A DNA stretch of 64,000 nt from Drechslerella dactyloides (Eukaryota; Ascomycota; Orbiliomycetes; Orbiliales; Orbiliaceae), in assembly GCA_020064725.1 (NCBI GenBank), contig JAGTWJ010000006.1, forward strand, positions 1,054,001 through 1,118,000, in the 5' to 3' direction. The stretch's first letter is position 1, and each line of letters begins with the position of its first letter. The notes under the pieces are model-generated. The model saw nothing but the letters and a program-made list of their open reading frames with translations. It had not been told where the DNA came from and ran no database searches. Below are positions 33,426 to 45,305 of the stretch, one piece after another. Both the position numbers and the translations under genes were made by a program.

Positions 33426-34985
33426 TCAATAAACGACGTCACTGACCCCGATAGCGATATGTGTGCTCATCTGCCCCGGCTTCGCAGCCGCTATCGCGCT
33501 GTCCGCAGGTAACCCCAGCGCCCCTAGCTCGGCCGACAGATCCTCAACCTGGATCTTCCGTCGTGCGCGAGCCCCGCGCCCATAGCTATACTCCACAAGG
33601 CCCTTGAACAGCGCGGCGAGTTGCGCGACCATCGGGTAACCCACGACATAGATCCCGTCCGGCTGCACGATCGAGTTGTCCGTCCCGTACTCCTCCGGCA
33701 CATACAGATCCGACACGACGTCCGCAAAGATCTTGACGTCCTTCTCGTGGAACTTGCCGTCCTTGTCGATACGGCGCCGCTCGAGCGTCAGCATCGCCGC
33801 CAACACCGGCATCGTGAAGTCCTTGCCGAATTCCTCGGCGGCCTTCCGCAGCTTCTTCACCTGCTTCTCCGAGAACTCCTTGGCGGTGAAGATGCTCTCC
33901 CATTCCCGCTGCTGGATCGGTCCCCACCAGTAGCGGACGGACTGCGGCATCACGCAGGGTATTTCAACATACACGCCGAGTTCGACCAACCGCTGCACAG
34001 GGACGGCTTTGAATCCGGCGCCTTCGACGGGTCCATGGACGAGGTACTCGTGGTCGTACGGCGAGTCGCAGAGGCCAGCCTTCATCATCGCGGGACAGTG
34101 GTAAACCTTTGTGTTCTTGGGGAGATTGAAGCGGTCGAGGACGCAGATTAGTCCGCCGCAGCTGACGCGGCCGTAGCCGTACTGGAGCACCAACGCGAGG
34201 GAGGCGGCCCACGATGAGAACTGTGAGTAGGCGCCGTCGTTGCGCGCGGGTCGTTGGCCCGAAAGGTGCCCCATGGCCATCCGCCGGGTGGTCGCGTGGC
34301 CGATGTCGTGGATGGATCTGTGTCCACCGCCTTCGATCTTGCGGCCGTTACCGTCAACAAAGGCGTGTGGGAAGACGCCGTTGATGGTGTTGAGGCCTTT
34401 AAGGCCGCCTCCTGAGCTTGGTGAGCATGCGCGGAATAGATATCGCGGGACGTCCTTTGTGCTATCTAGAAGGGTTACATATGTTAGCACGACAATACTC
34501 GTTCGGCGGAATCGTGGAAGCAGGGTATGTTTTTGTACCTTCTAGCACTTTCATCTTGTCGAGCTCAGTATTGAAGAAACCACCTAGGATAGTCTTCGAC
34601 GGCGCAGCAACGGGCATAATTGGCGCGACAGGTGTAGCTGCCACCGGCGCGACAACGGCCGCAGGTACCCCTGACGCAGGTGGTGTGTACGAACCACCTG
34701 GACCGCTTACCCTGATTACTCGAAACGAGGTAGTAGTGCTAGTCGTTGGTGGTTTTCGTTTCTTTCCTGGTATGATCTATTATGATGCCAAACGACGAAG
34801 GTTAGCTCTGAATACTCTGCACATACTGAGGCACAATACGCATGGATGAAACCCTTGCAGTGGTACAATACTCAAACGAGCATGCATCGGGAATATATGA
34901 TACTTACCCAATCGGAAGCTCTAGCAATCCACGATCTAGATGATTTCCCCCGTCGACTCTCCGAACTCCTGCCCCATCCTGTCAT
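33426..34985 (-). CDS. DUF7587-like protein
   Basis: Exons 34985-34908, 34776-34539 and 34465-33426 give 451 aa. The central domain begins DVPRYLFRACSPSSGG and continues with HRSIHDIGHATTRRMAMGHL and FSSWAASLALVLQYGYG, the pattern of the fungal DUF7587 family, of unknown function. The N-terminal 100 residues are low-complexity, rich in Pro, Ala, Val and Thr (VPAAVVAPVAATPVAPIMPV). The C-terminal half has a helical Lys/Glu segment (KEFSEKQVKKLRKAAEEFGKD). The ATG at 34985 is favoured by a TATA box about 50 bp upstream and a perfect GTAAGT donor. No membrane segment or signal peptide is present. DUF7587 proteins are often lineage-specific, consistent with the gene-poor flank. Confidence 0.75.
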
Positions 34986-37855
34986 CGTGAACGAATATAA
35001 AATCGTCTACCGCCCTCAAGCCTGGGCGGTATTTATATTCTTCGGAATCCTTCTCTTGGCACCCTTGCGCGCGCACCCGGGCCTAGTTATATTCTATGCG
35101 GCCACCCCACCAGGCCAGCACGCTAGTCGACTCGATGGTTGGATCCTGCGGACTACCACCGGCGGGAAGCAAGTCGAGGTAAGGCGCACCTACGGTCCGC
35201 GTCGACGAAAGTCTTTTACGGGGACGTTTGCGTGTGTACTATAGGCTGGTGTCCGGTATATATATGCAACGTCGTGTGCACAGATGCGTCGAGTTGCCCC
35301 TCGGTCGAAAGTGGGGATCGATGCACTGATAACGGACGATCGATACTGACTCCTCCTGCGGAACGCGCTGGAACGTGACTGTACTCGAAGCGTGTCGAAA
35401 GGATATGTATGCCGGTCCAAAAATGCAGTTTGTCCACTTGTCTTGTGGAACAAGATGTATCTACCCGTTATCTTCCCAACTTAAAATCGAGACAAGGAAA
35501 AGGGAGGTAAAGTCGAGGTCAAGGTCGCTCGCTGGCCTCGGAATATCTGGGATATATATACTGATCCCGGTTACGCAGGTTGCACCGCTGTGCTGTTTGT
35601 AAATAACTGGTATGGAGTGGGTACCGAATCCTAAATCTATTGCAGGATATCGAGCGGATGTGCGCACGTATCTGATACAACGCTGCAGGAACCAAAAGCA
35701 ATGGGAATTATAAAACTGGTTCCACGAGAAGAACTCCAAAAGCGCACTTGAGATAGAATGTATACTACTATGCGGGAGGAGGATAGAGGGTTCGAAAAAC
35801 GATAAAATAAATAGTAGACTCTGGAAAATTTCAAGCCTTCTCCAAGGGCCCCGGGGCGGATACCGTTGGATATAAATGTCCACGCAGGAGTACGCTGTCT
35901 TACACTTACTTACTTAAAAAGTCAATCCAGCACGAATACAATTCATACACAACTACAAAAGTACAATTCTCCACACCATACTGGGGAAAAGAAGGGAGGG
36001 CAATGCAGCCTAGCTACCTACACTTGGCCAGCCGGCTTCTGATCCCGCAGCCTCGTCTTCTGGTGTCCCAATCTGCGTGCGTGGCTTTGAAAGGGTTTAG
36101 CGAGGCCGGAGTCCAAGTGTACCGCCTGGCTGGCAGCCGCGCAGGATCCATCCGCCGTCCATTTCTGCACGCTGGTTAGCCTTTCTGGACGTCCCCGGAC
36201 GCCCAGCAGAAGAAACACCACCTGCTTCCTTGATTCCCCTCCTGCTCGACTTGGCAGATTGATTTGAGGCCCTCGCGGAGGCAGCTACCAGTCGTTGTGG
36301 GTATAGTTGTTACCAAGTAGGATTTCTGGCCGCGATGCTACCCCGTGTGGCTATCTTTGACTTCGAACGTCCGCCCTGGCTGCAGCATCCCGCTTCCAAA
36401 TCCACTCCAATCCAATCGAATCCAACGGTCTAAATTGCACCGCGATATTCTGAAGCTGCATCTCCACGCAATGCGGTTACTAATAACGCACACGCTGTGA
36501 CATTTCTCTCCCTCGATGACGCTTCCAGATCCGCTTAGCTTTGACTCCCCTGGTCGACTTGGCCGTTGGTGCGATGCACCGCATTGACGATGGTTCATTC
36601 GGATTCACACGCACATACTGAAACGTAGCCTGCACGGTGGGCTTTCCCTCTCGCGTCCCGTCAGACTGCCCGGCAGGCTCCCTCGGGACCCCCCTCTGGC
36701 TCATCGCGCGGGTGTGTCATACGGACGGCCACAAGTGCAGTCCAACTATTATCGCTTCTGGAACATCGAGTCACAGTTCGCAAGTAATCAATTAATTCAC
36801 AGCCCACGCGACGATATCTTACAGTAGTAAAGATAAGTAAACACCAGCCTACGAATTAGTTTACGACCACCGTGATAGTGCCAGAGTTTCCTCAATTCTG
36901 TAGTGTATCAACGGCGACTTTGACACGAATTGAATTCTCGAAGCCTCGCACCAGCTCACGTATACGTACAACTTACGTCTCGCGTTATCGATCGCCGGCC
37001 GCCTGACACGCTGGTGCCTTCGGCGTCCTCTTCTGCCGCTGGTGCCCGCTGCAGCCCGCCCGCTGCCGTGTCTATACACATAGTATATCCAATCCCATCC
37101 ATCCCGACGAATGATGTTGTTGATACTACTGCCTGCCTGCGGTGGGGATTTGTCATGCAGTCCCTCGTCGCGTTCGCTACCGCTAGCCTGAATCTTGGTT
37201 GTCGGAGAGTATATTTTTGTCCTTAGTCTCGTTTGTTTGCATCCTAGCCTGATTGCATGCGCATCTGCAGCCTTGCAGGCCCCGATCGAGTCGCCTCACC
37301 ACACTCGCATGATATCCTTCACCCACTGATCCTGAGATACAATTTAACGAACGGTGGCAGTGTTTACACAATTAACAATAGCTTTAACTATACCTATAGT
37401 ATACGGACAAATGAGCCTTCATAATCGCATTTCAGTGTCAATAGTATTGTACATTTCAGTCAGTAGGACACAGCAGCCAGTTAGCATACTGCCATATAAC
37501 AATATCCGCCTCAGCCACCCCCGTAATCTCGAAAACAGAGAGAGAAAAAATACGCCCAACAGGCGGCCATCGCACTTGAAACTCCGTCAGGCAAGATGGT
37601 AGATAGAGAACAGATAAAAGAAAGAACAAAACAGCTGGTATCGATCCTGTTCACGTCCAAAGAGAAAAGAAAAGTAGAAAAAAAAAATAGCAAAGAGACA
37701 AATATGAAAATCAAGAAACCACGAATAGCAAAACGATGAAGACCTGAACGTTCCAATAAACCATCAATTCACCGTGACGATGCACCGAATATGCCCACCC
37801 CAGACCAAGCCGACTACACGGCAACCTCCACCAGCAACGACAGCACCTCAGCCAA
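34986..37855. other. Gene-poor 2.9 kb intergenic region
   Basis: Between the DUF7587-like gene and MBP1. Apart from the TATA box just described I see no gene. Frames are short and mostly begin at non-ATG codons. The last part (about 37500-37760) is A-rich with GAAAA repeats on the plus strand. Confidence 0.5.
35032..35038 (-). promoter_or_regulatory. TATA box of the DUF7587-like gene
   Basis: On the minus strand TATAAAT lies about 47-53 bp before the inferred ATG at 34985. It supports this first exon over an internal start. Confidence 0.4.
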
Positions 37856-40573
37856 CTAGACCGGCGCCCGCGTCTCCTGGACCTTTCGCAAAAACGACGT
37901 CAGTCGTGCGGTATCAACATCCATCGGATCGCTCTCCACGCTCTGCAGCAACCCTTCCAGCACATCGTTGATCACGCCCTCTTCCACACCCGCACACATC
38001 GCCACGACCTTCTTGATATTCGCCTCCAGCTCCAGCGACCGCCCGCGCAGCGTCTGCGCCAGCCCGTCCAGCATCTTCTCGTTGCTCTCATACCCGATCG
38101 TCCGCGCCTTGATAATCGACGCCGGCGGCAGCGTCTTCAGATATCCCGACTGCGTCGCCGTGAGGTTTTTGAAGTCACCATTGACCATCTCCGGATTGAG
38201 CTTGTACGGCTCGTTCGGGTCCGACGATGTGTCCTTCTCCGGCTGTCCGTTCGCGAGACGATTGTGCACTTCTGCGAATTTCCGCTTCTCCTCCTGCGCT
38301 GCCCGGTTCAGGTTCTGGCTTTTCTGCGCTAGCTCCGCCTTCTCATTGATCCGCTGCCGGAGTGACTCCAACTTTCGCCGGTCCTCGCTGAGCCGCAGCG
38401 TGACCTCTCGCAGCTGCGTGTGAGTTGCATCGATTTCCGTCTGCTTCTCCTTGATCTCGGCTTGGAAGTCGCCATCGAGCCCGCTAATCATCTTGGTCAT
38501 CGCTGCACACCAGTCATTCGCATTAGTCATATACGTCCCAACCACCGATATTTCCATGCATCTTCACTTACAACTGATGATGTCCTCGCTCTTTTGCAGG
38601 ACATTCTGCGGGACGACCCATGGCTGATCTCTCGGCCGTGCGACCTGCACCGGATCACCCCCAACTCCAAAATCCAGCGGACACAGCCCCGCCCGATTGG
38701 GAATGCTCGGGTCGGCGCCAACTTCTAGCAACTGCGACACAATGCTCTTGTTCCCTATCCTCGCAGCAATGTTCAGCGCCGTGTCCCCGCTCTTGTCCTG
38801 CGCGTTGACAATCTCCGACATGAATCTCCCCAAGTTTATTCCCTTGCTGTTCGGATTGCTCGAATTCGCCGCCCCGTACTTGACCACAAACTCCAGCAGA
38901 CTCTCGAGGTAGTATCTACTAGCCTGACTACGTCCCTTGATGCCCGACATGAGCGCGATATGGTGCAGCACCGACCGTCCAGAGTCATCTACGACGGATA
39001 TGCCGGGATGCAGGAGGTCGAGGAGGGCGGGAAAAGTCGAGTTTTCAAGGTTATTCGTCACCAAACAGCCACGTATTAACGGCGTCTCGCCGGCAAAGTT
39101 GACTCTCAGCACAGATGCGCCCTTGCCCACGAGCGTTTTGATCAGCGGGATATTGGCCAACGCGGCCGCCCAGTGCATCGCGGTATGTCCCATCTTGTCT
39201 ATAGGTAGTTCGAGCTCTTCGACCGTAAGCTGTTGTAGATCCGGGTGGTCTTCGTAGCTGGAGGGTCCACGGAGCGGCGGTGATATGAACAAGCTTGTCA
39301 GGATCTCGGTGGCCTTCTCAATCGTGGGTGTGGCTTCCCGCAGCAGAGGCGGCAGCGCCCGTGGTGTATTCTCGACATCGATGAAGGTAGCGCCGAACTG
39401 CTGGTCTGGATCCGGCGTCACTCTAAATCTCTTCCGCGGCGGCTCGCCAAGATCTGCCGCAGAGGAGTTATAGTTGTTCGGCCCGAAAGAGCCATAAGCA
39501 GATGTATGGTCGGGTATCGTAGGCGCAAAGCTCGCCTCTATCGGATAGGCCGTATTCTGCGTCGATTCCTGAGAGCCTTGACCCAGATTGAACGAGTTCT
39601 GGGGCGTCAGCTTGGGCGTCGCTCTCGTGCTGGTGTCGTATTGGGCGGCTTTACTGATCGCAGCGAGCGCGGTGGATGCGGTTTCGGAGATGTTGGAGAA
39701 ATAGTTGCCCTGGGAGCCGCTGAGCAGCTGTGAACTCGAGTTGTACATGCGCTTGCGTTTCGCGGCCATCGCCTGTTCCTTTGTCGGGGTCGCGTCGACG
39801 CCGTCACGGTGGTGGGGGTTGTATTCGAGCAGCGGGCGTAAGACCTCCTCGACACCGTACTGGCGGCAGAACTCCCGGCCTCGCTCAAAATTGATCCTGC
39901 CATGCAAATGTTAGAATCCGTAGATCGTAGTAAAACCTCGAATCGAGAATCGCCCGTACCAAGTGCCCTGGTATTTCCCGTAGCCGCCTTGAACCTTCTC
40001 GTGTGTGCCGGTTAAAATCTCCTTCTCCAGAACCTTTGTGCGCTTGCCCTTCTCCACGCCAGCAACTTTTAGAATCTGGGTCGCGTTAAGCCAGTCGTCT
40101 TCTCTGCGTCGCATTACCGCTACGTTGTTGACCGTCATTTCGTACACGGAGACTCCCGAATAGACCGCCTAGGCACACACAAGCGCGCAACAAGACGCAA
40201 CCGTCAGTCCCTACTCGAAATCAAAAAAACTCAAAATTCCAACATCTGAGTATAATTGTAGGGTAAGTGGTGCTGTACCGAGTAGATCATCGGGTGCGAG
40301 GGAACATTTTCGGCAGCAGGAGCAGCATTGTAGCCCGTCGGCGGAGGCGTCTAAATTAATTCCAATCAATCCCCAGATCAGCACGAGAACGTTTACAACA
40401 AAAACATCTATCGGGGAGGATTGAACGCCGCGACGACATACAGCCTGGGGCGTCGAATTGACCGATGCAGAACTCATCCCAGCGTTGAAGGAGCCTCCCG
40501 GACCGGCATGACTGAGCGACGATGTGCTGCGATGGAGCGGTCCAGGCGGGCGGGCGGCAGTGGTGGTCGCCAT
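37856..40573 (-). CDS. MBP1: MBF transcription factor Mbp1 (APSES DNA-binding subunit)
   Basis: Five exons (40573-40442, 40350-40279, 40168-39960, 39896-38572, 38502-37856) give 794 aa. The APSES/KilA-N DNA-binding domain (about 65-175) is rebuilt across three junctions: IYSAVYSGVSVYEMTVNNVA, RREDDWLNATQILKVAGVEK, KVQGGYGKYQGTWINFERGR and EEVLRPLLEY. A disordered Ser/Thr-rich region follows, then ankyrin repeats (about 390-610; MGHTAMHWAAALANIPLIK, SGDTALNIAARIGNKSIVS) and a coiled coil (KQTEIDATHTQLREVTLRLS). This is the order in yeast Mbp1 and fission yeast Res1/Res2, which bind MCB sites (ACGCGT) with Swi6/Cdc10 to activate G1/S genes. No residue of the recognition helix looks altered. Confidence 0.95.
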
Positions 40574-41554
40574 CGAGGATGATAGCGCGCGAATAATGCC
40601 TCGCTGGCGGGCCGGCCGAACTCTATACGAGCGAGCGAGCGAGCAGGCAGCAGACAGCCGGAATTATTTGCGGTGGCGGGGAACGTGGACGAGAGTTTGT
40701 TTTCTGCAGTGGGGATTGATCTCGATCGATGGGACAAGCCGTTCCCTCCTTCCTTCCCTCCCTTCCGTTCCTGTTTTCTTCCTGTCTTCCCTTGCCTTCT
40801 TCCCTCCTTCCCTGCAGTCAACAGGCGGCACCCAATCACACTTAACTCCGGCCAAAGGGATTATATCGGTGGACGTAAGGGACAGTCGTAACCAAGATGG
40901 TGATATCGATGTGATGATGCTTCAATTCTGGTGATGATGATGGTTCGATGACAGCCCCTAACAGCAACGTCGGATAAACGGCAGGCGACAATCACAGGGC
41001 ATGCGTTTCCGCGCAATAATCTTCACGACGGATCCGGGGCCGAGGCGAGGCGAAGAGACGAGTCGCAGGGAGGAATTGGCCGTGGCGACGGGCTGGAATG
41101 CGGGTTGCTGCAGTCGAGTGGTTGATTCTGGCAGGGCCTGGCCACGACGGGGACGAAGAAGGGCGTTTGTTTGCCAGACCTGGATCAAAGAAGGCCTGCA
41201 GCAGCGCTGACCCGAGTCGGTAGCAGCAGCTAGCCAGAATCGGACGACGGCGCTATACGGAGACGGGGAAGCGGGCGACGGCGGGCGCGGAGTGCATCGT
41301 GATGTCGATGCGGGTGAGGCAGGCGGCGTGGAGTCGTTCTTAAAAGCGATTGGAATGCGTCTGTGACCAAGCCCAACGCGTGCGCCGCTGTTGGCCAGCC
41401 GCCGGCCTGCGATTGGCCCGCCGCCGCCTCGACCCACCTGCCCGATTCACTCCTCCAACATATAAAATGCATTTTCATATGGATTCAATCGACACGTCTA
41501 TGGGTATCTCGCTTTTACGGACGACAATGACAATAAAAATACACAGAAGCCAGG
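40574..41554. other. Intergenic, MBP1 promoter
   Basis: Upstream of MBP1. It has CT-rich tracts at 40740-40815 and one ACGCGT at 41376-41381, which is about 800 bp from the MBP1 start and close to the 3' end of SPB4. No gene is seen. Confidence 0.5.
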
Positions 41555-43441
41555 CTACTCGCTGTCGCCGTCCTCGTCGCCAGGCTTGCTCCGCTTCACC
41601 TGCCTGATCATTTCGTCCAGCTCGTCCGCCTGCTGCCTCTCTTCGGCGCTCATCTTGCCGTACCGCTCGGCCTCCCGCCGCTTCCTCTTCCTCTCCCGCC
41701 GGTCTTCCCGGTCCTCCCGCGCCTCGGTCTTCCCGCTCCACGCCGAGTTCCTCTTCTTGCTCTCCAATCGCTTCTCCTTCTCCCGCTGCATCTTCTCCTG
41801 GTACTCCTCCGTCTGCCGTTGTGCGATCCCCTCCTGCCGCTGCTTCTCCCTTGCCTTGTCCTTGAACCGGATCGCATCGACGTCCACAGCTTCAGCAAGC
41901 TGCAAGTCCACAGTCTCCTGTAAACTCTTCAGCTCTGGCATCCGCGGCATCTTGAGCAGCGCCCATCCGCGCGCCACCTCCCCCCAGTCCATATCCTCGA
42001 TGCGGAATATCGACGTCGTAACATGCGCCTTGTAGCTGCGCACCCAGCTCACAAACCCCTGCATCCCCTTCTCATACACCGCCCGATCGCCCCTCACCGC
42101 CTTCCGTAGTGTCTCCAGACCCTCAGCCACCTCACCAGCCGTCAGCGGGGCAACCTCGCTCTCGGGTATCAGTCGCATCGGCGTCTTTCGCACCTTCATA
42201 AACGGCACGTAATCCTCCTCCCGACCCTTCGTGAGCAGCAGCACCGCCTTGCCTCTCCTCCCCGCCCGTCCGCTCCTCCCGCACCGATGCATAAACTGCT
42301 TCGGGTCCTGCGGCGCATCCATCTGCACCACCAGGTCTACCTCGGGTATATCCAGCCCTCGCGCCGCGACATCCGTCGTCAGCAGCATCGTGAACCCCGC
42401 CGCCGTTGTAAACTGCTCAAAGTTCCTCGTCCGGTTCACCGACGACTGCCGGCCGTGTAGCGCGATAACCGTAAAGTACTCTGGCAGCAAAACTGGCACT
42501 AGATGCGCAAAGTAGTCCACGGCGTGGCATGTGGAAAAGTAGACTATCGTCTTGAGCGGCGGCGTCGCCAGCGAGTCGAGTATCCGTCGTAGATAGAACA
42601 GCTTCTGTGACGGCAGCACAGGAATATATCCGATGTCCAAGCTGACTGGTGTACGCTTCTCCTCGTCCTTGTGGCCCCGCACCTTGACGTTGACGCGCAC
42701 CCCGTTGCGCACGCCAACCCAGCCCATGACACCCTCCACCGCGTCCGTAACGCTTGCGCTGAACAGTCCCGTCCGTCGCTGCTTCGGCAGCCGTGCGAGG
42801 ATCTTCATCAACATCTCCTTGAAGCCCAGGTCGAGTAGTCTGTCCGCCTCGTCGAGAACCAGCACGTCGAAGCTGGATGTGCGCACGTAATCCGATGAAA
42901 GTAGGTCGTTCAGTCGGCCGGGTGTAGCGATAACGAGGTTTGCAGCATTCGATAGAAATAGCTTTAGGTCCTTCTGCGGTGTCATATTCGACCCGCCGAC
43001 CAGCAGCTGCGGCCGTATGGGGCACGGGATATTCTCGCTCTCCTGCTCATCGCCTTGCGATCCGTTGGCCGGCCAGAACTTTAGTAATCCCTCGCAGACG
43101 CCGTATATCTGTGTCGCCAGCTCCCGGGTCGGCGACACAACGATCGCCTCTAGAAAGCCCTTCCCGCGCGTCTCTTTGCTGCGAAGAAGCCGCTCGATGA
43201 CAGGTATTAGGAATGCAAGCGTCTTGCCGCTGCCCGTGACCGCTTCGACGACGACGTCTTTGTTCCCTAGGAACAGCGGGATTGTGGACGCCTGCACGGG
43301 CGTCATCTTGGTGAAGCCCATCGTCGCGACAGCGTCGAGAAGCCATGGCGAGAGCGTCGTAAGGGAGGTCCATAGCTGCTTGTCGGCAGCCGCAGCGGAC
43401 GCGGACGAGGGCTTCGATTTCGATGATGACTTTGACGGCAT
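41555..43441 (-). CDS. SPB4: ATP-dependent rRNA helicase Spb4
   Basis: Single exon, 628 aa. Spb4 is a DEAD-box helicase needed for 60S ribosomal subunit assembly in the nucleolus. The ATG at 43441 is the first in frame; an upstream TTG is not a start. Motifs in order: Q motif (GFTKMTPVQ), Walker A AVTGSGKT (67-74), PTRELATQI, TPGRL, DEAD (197-200), FSAS (motif III, SAS instead of the usual SAT, 228-230), LLTTDVAARGLDIP and HRCGRSGRAGR. The C-terminal extension (WVRSYKAHVTTSIFRIEDMD, KMPRMPEL) and the Arg/Lys/Glu-rich coiled tail are diagnostic of Spb4. It is one of three intronless genes of more than 1 kb here. Confidence 0.95.
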   Translation of the reverse strand: MPSKSSSKSKPSSASAAAADKQLWTSLTTLSPWLLDAVATMGFTKMTPVQASTIPLFLGNKDVVVEAVTGSGKTLAFLIPVIERLLRSKETRGKGFLEAIVVSPTRELATQIYGVCEGLLKFWPANGSQGDEQESENIPCPIRPQLLVGGSNMTPQKDLKLFLSNAANLVIATPGRLNDLLSSDYVRTSSFDVLVLDEADRLLDLGFKEMLMKILARLPKQRRTGLFSASVTDAVEGVMGWVGVRNGVRVNVKVRGHKDEEKRTPVSLDIGYIPVLPSQKLFYLRRILDSLATPPLKTIVYFSTCHAVDYFAHLVPVLLPEYFTVIALHGRQSSVNRTRNFEQFTTAAGFTMLLTTDVAARGLDIPEVDLVVQMDAPQDPKQFMHRCGRSGRAGRRGKAVLLLTKGREEDYVPFMKVRKTPMRLIPESEVAPLTAGEVAEGLETLRKAVRGDRAVYEKGMQGFVSWVRSYKAHVTTSIFRIEDMDWGEVARGWALLKMPRMPELKSLQETVDLQLAEAVDVDAIRFKDKAREKQRQEGIAQRQTEEYQEKMQREKEKRLESKKRNSAWSGKTEAREDREDRRERKRKRREAERYGKMSAEERQQADELDEMIRQVKRSKPGDEDGDSE

Positions 43442-43961
43442 GGTCAAGTCGGGTTATTGTTGGTGGGTGGATTGCGACTGGCGCGCATCGTGTGTCGATG
43501 TGGTATGTCGAATGGCAGCAGAAGTCGACTTAGTCGCATAAGAAAAATTCAAGCTTCGAAGAGCTCAACACAACACAGACCCTGTTGTAAAATACGGCTT
43601 AGCTAGACAATACCGCGACGACGACGTCTAGTTGTGAACCTTTCCGTGAATTATACGGATGCACCTCTGCAATCCTTTGTTTTCGATGTGAAGTATATTT
43701 CGATCAACGTAGGTAAGTTGTGATAGAGAAAATTGAAGTACAAATAGGTACAGTAATCACAAAAACATCCAAATCACAGCTAGAACAACTTCATCGGTTA
43801 GACCAAGTAGCAATGGGAAATTCCAAGCTCGAAATATGGAAATAATCGAGATATTGAGATATCATGTAGAACCCTAGCACGGCGGCGGGTATAAGCACCA
43901 GGTAGCAACCGCTAAGTATCCCATATTAGCCGCATAACGGTATGGTACTATCATGATCCAT
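43442..43961. other. Intergenic, includes 3' flank of the CorA-like paralogue
   Basis: SPB4 promoter plus the downstream flank of the truncated CorA-like gene. On the minus strand at about 43920-43800 there is a short open stretch containing a hydrophobic segment (YLVLIPAAVLGFYM), but it has no start codon and no frame-compatible splice to the gene upstream. Confidence 0.45.
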
Positions 43962-45305
43962 TTAGATATTTGCGTCCACGGGTAAAATTTGTCGGGACGC
44001 CGCAAGCGTGTGTACTTTGGTCCGAAGTCGTGTCATCTGATCCTGTAGTCGCTTTGTGTCCGCCCTGATCAGTTTCACCATGGGCTCGGCTGATGGCCTT
44101 CCCGCATAAGCCATGCCAGGATCCACCCAAGGGGCTGACGTCAAATGATCATGAATACTATCAATACTAGTGACGAATGCGTCGTCAAACTCGTCGAACT
44201 TTCTCAACGGGTGTGCCTGTACCGACGGGCTCCAGTCATCCATTTCGTCGGGTTGAAGGTCCCGGGTATCCTCCAAGCCGGATATGCCTGCGGCATTGAT
44301 GCGGTATTGAATTTGGTTAATATTCTGTGATATCTCGAGTAGGTATGTCCTTATAAACGGCAGGGCGATGGAGATGGGTTGTGAGATGCATGCTTCCAGT
44401 TCCGGTCCGCTGAGGTTTGATAGCCTGAAGAAGCACGTCTCCGCATCGCCGGATGGCTGTTGGAGATTTTCGATCTCAAGGCGACCCATTCGTTGAGTCG
44501 GGATGATAAGATCTCTGTTTATGATTTCTTTGGGATATCGGCCCATCGAGTTCCAGACGAAGACGACAACTGAATTCGGTATTAGTCAAGTCAGCTCCAC
44601 ACCCTCACTATTCCTAGCCATTATATACTATTTGGCCAGGCATCGAGATATCGGAGCTATTAATCGCATACCTGTCTCATAACCTAATTCCTGATCGCGC
44701 GGTATTAGCAACGTCGTCCTCTTGCGTCCGGTGGAGGATCTCTTATCCAGTCGAATTGGCGAAAACTCTGCCTCGGAGGGCAAATAATCTGATTGCGTAT
44801 TGTCCTCATGGACCCAAACATCGATCGCGTTACCAGTTGTATAATTAAGAAAATGACCATGGAGTACCCTAGGGTTGATGTCATAGAAGGATGCGATTTC
44901 CATAATCAAATCCTGGTCAAGCCCTACCCCGTGCTCCATTATTAGAACCCGCATCTTCGTCCCAGCTGGCGGATTTTTCAAAAGTTCCGCGACATCTCCA
45001 GCGGCAGTCTTTGCAGAGGATGAGGTGATTGAGTGTTTGGAGACATGGTTTTCATCAAACGTCCCGATGTCCAATGCGTACACTGCGGTACCTAGGGCGT
45101 TTGGATCGCTGTCCAGGAAGTGTAACTCTTCATAGATCCATTCGAGATCAAGGAACTCCCGCCTTGCAGACGAGAGATAGTTGTCATACGACGTATACCG
45201 AGAATGACCAACGAGGCTACGGAGGACATTATTTGTCTTCTCAACTGATTCCGGAAGGCCCCGCCGTGGACCCGAAGTGTCTTCCATTGTCACCTCACTG
45301 TTCAT
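43962..45305 (-). CDS. CorA-like protein lacking the membrane domain (truncated paralogue)
   Basis: Exons 45305-44672 and 44569-43962 give 413 aa. It is a paralogue of the gene at 46215-47962: both share YLPSEA.FSPI.L, LLIPR and the block from INRDLI through ETC/F.RLS.LS..EL.ACISQPI..ALPF.RTYLLE, and both have one phase-1 intron at the same place. This copy stops in the long helix that precedes the membrane (LIRADTKRLQDQMTRLR), ending TLAASRQILPVDANI, so it lacks both CorA transmembrane helices and the GxN motif. It could be a decaying duplicate or a soluble regulator; its long intact frame favours recent loss or retained function. TATATATAAA at 45361-45370 lies about 55 bp upstream. Confidence 0.65.

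Noticed and set aside
41376..41381. ACGCGT as an MBP1 autoregulation site
   Set aside because: It lies about 800 bp from the MBP1 start and closer to the SPB4 3' end; too weak to claim.
43800..43925. Hydrophobic segment that could supply a TM exon to the truncated CorA-like gene
   Set aside because: No acceptor/donor pair joins it in frame to the upstream gene, and it does not resemble TM1 or TM2 of the intact paralogue.
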